DNA of 64,000 bases, taken from Cololabis saira. Taxonomy: Eukaryota > Chordata > Actinopteri > Beloniformes > Belonidae. Where the stretch lies: positions 29,028,879 through 29,092,878 of the forward strand of contig NC_084596.1 in NCBI RefSeq assembly GCF_033807715.1. The letters run 5' to 3'. Both the position numbers and the translations under genes were made by a program. The notes beneath the pieces were generated by a model. That model was not told where the DNA came from, searched no databases, and saw nothing but the letters and a program-made list of their open reading frames with translations. How positions within the stretch are numbered: position 1 is the stretch's first letter; each line of letters begins with the position of its first letter. Shown here piece by piece: positions 13,713 to 64,000 of the stretch.

Positions 13713-13814
13713 TTACGGTTCCGCGTTACACCAACGCAGAGCCTACGGCGTAGTTGCGCGTACGCCGCGTACCCTACGGCGTACGCCCTGCGTCGCTTTA
13801 ACGCAGAACCATAA
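13713..13814. mobile_element. 102 bp palindromic CpG-rich MITE
   Basis: The two ends are inverted copies. The left end reads TTACGGTTCCGCGTTA and the right end, reversed, reads TTATGGTTCTGCGTTA. The similarity continues inward through an ACGCAG block and a TACGCCGTAGG-type block, so almost the whole unit folds back on itself. It is strikingly CpG-rich against its AT-rich surroundings. This matches a very common small inverted-repeat element of fish genomes. No clear target duplication was found. It lies about 1.2 kb upstream of the pth1r start codon. Confidence 0.75.
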
Positions 13815-15015
13815 TGCAGGCTCCATACTCACTACTGAACACGACCTGCAGCCGGCCACAGCTGGAGGAGACGCTTCCCAACACGCCAAAAACTTCTACT
13901 TTTGCGTTGACTCTGCGCACTAACACTTTGCGAATTAACTTTCATTCAGGGTCAAATTGCCTCTCTCCTCGTGATAGTAAGTAGAGACTGCCAGGGCACA
14001 AGTCGGCGTTTTTTCCTCTCTTTACTGGGCTTTTTTTTTTTTCTCTCTTTTCACAACACCATTGGTAAACAGACCCCGCTTGAGAGATTCACACATTCAG
14101 TTAAACTGTTAAATTGCCAGTACTAGATTTTTAGGAGTGAGCACGATTTAGGGACATCTATACACAGCACATGATCTATAGGCTACTCATTATTTTTTTT
14201 GTTGGGGAAAAAAAAAAAAAAGTAATATCAAGGAAAGCGCAGTGTCGCATTCAGTGACTTGAATCACGGCAGTCAAATTGTATGAAAGTTGGATGAAAAG
14301 TTGATTTCACGCTCCGCTTTTGCCACGATATTGTTATTATTTACTGTTAAATGTGAAAAGTAATGCGAGGCTGCCAGTTTGCTGCCGTCTGCACGCAACC
14401 CGAAGGCTGCGTGGATGGTGACACGGTGACTCGCAGGGAATGAAGTTGTGAAATTCAACAAGGACCGGTGATGGAGTGACACGATTCAAGCCGCCTCTTT
14501 TTTTCCTCTCTCTTTTTTTTTTGGTAACGTTTTGGAGGAGAAGACTGGAAGAAACCATAAGGCGCACAGCTCCATACTGAAGTGTTTAAGTTAGTCTGAG
14601 GGGAAATTTAAAAGACCTAAAAATACAGCGTTGGTTTCTTCCCCTACAAAGAATCATTTGAACTTCCCACCGCAGAGTGAGAGAGGGAGAGAGCGACATA
14701 AATAGTTCTGACATGTGGATGTAATTTCAGAAGAGGAAAAAAGACAGATGCAGAGAAATAAAGCGAGCGGGGCTGAGCCGGAGCATATAGTAAGATTATA
14801 GGAAATTAAATCGAGGGCAGAGCGAGGCGATTACAGAGTTATGATTTCACAAGCCGCCAGAAGCATTGAGATGCCAGATGGAGTGAAAAGAGACACATCT
14901 CGCTCCACTTTGAAGAGAGTTAAGTAGATTAAATAATTGCATCTCAGCTCTTCACCGGCGTTTGTTTGAGCCCTGCAAGGACTCTTGGAGGTATAGAGCC
15001 TGCCTCAGTTTAGGG
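13815..15015 (+). promoter_or_regulatory. pth1r 5' flank and probable leader region
   Basis: The 1.2 kb before the pth1r ATG should contain promoter and leader for transcripts starting near this exon. It has homopurine/homopyrimidine stretches and a TATA-like 'cataaatag' near 14697. Several short upstream ATGs are followed quickly by stops. In mammals PTHR1 has additional untranslated first exons, so the true start site may lie further upstream. No transcription start can be fixed from sequence alone. Confidence 0.35.
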
Positions 15016-63892
<48,877 letters not shown>

Positions 63893-64000
63893 GTGAGTTC
63901 TGCTTCATTTATATTTCACTTACATCCATGTGACCGCAAATCGTAACTCTTACATAAGGTACTTAATATTTAACAGTGCTATTAGTATGCTTAGCGTTTG
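63893..64000 (+). other. pth1r: pth1r intron 7, start only
   Basis: Begins with the donor gtgagt after exon 7 and runs off the window. No acceptor or TM4 exon is present. Confidence 0.8.

Overview
The window looks like nuclear DNA from a teleost fish, probably a percomorph. The genes are split by GT-AG introns. The sequence is AT-rich with very long CA/TG, TA and GTAT microsatellites. Its repeats are typical of fish: RTE/Rex3-like and L2/Rex1-like LINEs, tRNA-derived SINEs, hAT and Tc1 derivatives. No prokaryotic operon, CRISPR array, rRNA or tRNA gene, or retroviral locus was seen. The window covers parts of two vertebrate genes arranged head to head. All other long reading frames are repeat-derived or chance frames.

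Left edge (1-1135, minus strand): first coding exon of an essential (alkali) myosin light chain, best matched to myl3. It has a Lys/Pro/Ala-rich N-terminal extension and a TATA-like element just upstream. The rest of the gene lies to the left of the window.

1136-15015: a 13.9 kb intergenic interval shared by the two divergent promoters. It holds an L2-type LINE tail (about 2.4-2.7 kb), a long TG repeat (about 6.0 kb), and a Rex1/L2-like LINE remnant interrupted by a 313 bp element (10.4-11.35 kb). A CpG-rich palindromic MITE lies 1.2 kb before the next gene.

15016-64000 (plus strand): the 5' half of a class B1 GPCR gene, the parathyroid hormone receptor pth1r. Seven coding exons give 280 complete codons in one continuous frame: signal peptide, six-cysteine hormone-binding ectodomain, TM1 to TM3 and the start of TM4. 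Exons for the rest of the receptor lie to the right. Intron 1 is 32.0 kb and carries most of the mobile DNA: a LINE tail, a Tc1 relic, a hAT derivative, two tRNA-derived SINEs with perfect target-site duplications, a second hAT-like element in a duplicated repeat, and an RTE LINE. Introns 2-6 are 6.1, 0.15, 3.8, 1.7 and 4.2 kb and contain microsatellites, a SINE-tail copy, a Tc1-like remnant and an antisense L2-like LINE.

The divergent myl3/pth1r order matches, from general knowledge, the human MYL3-PTH1R arrangement, which supports both names. No undescribed functional system was recognised. The best second-look items are the nested and dated transposon insertions, a 92 bp hairpin in intron 1, the palindromic MITE near the pth1r start, and the short ectodomain loop of the receptor.
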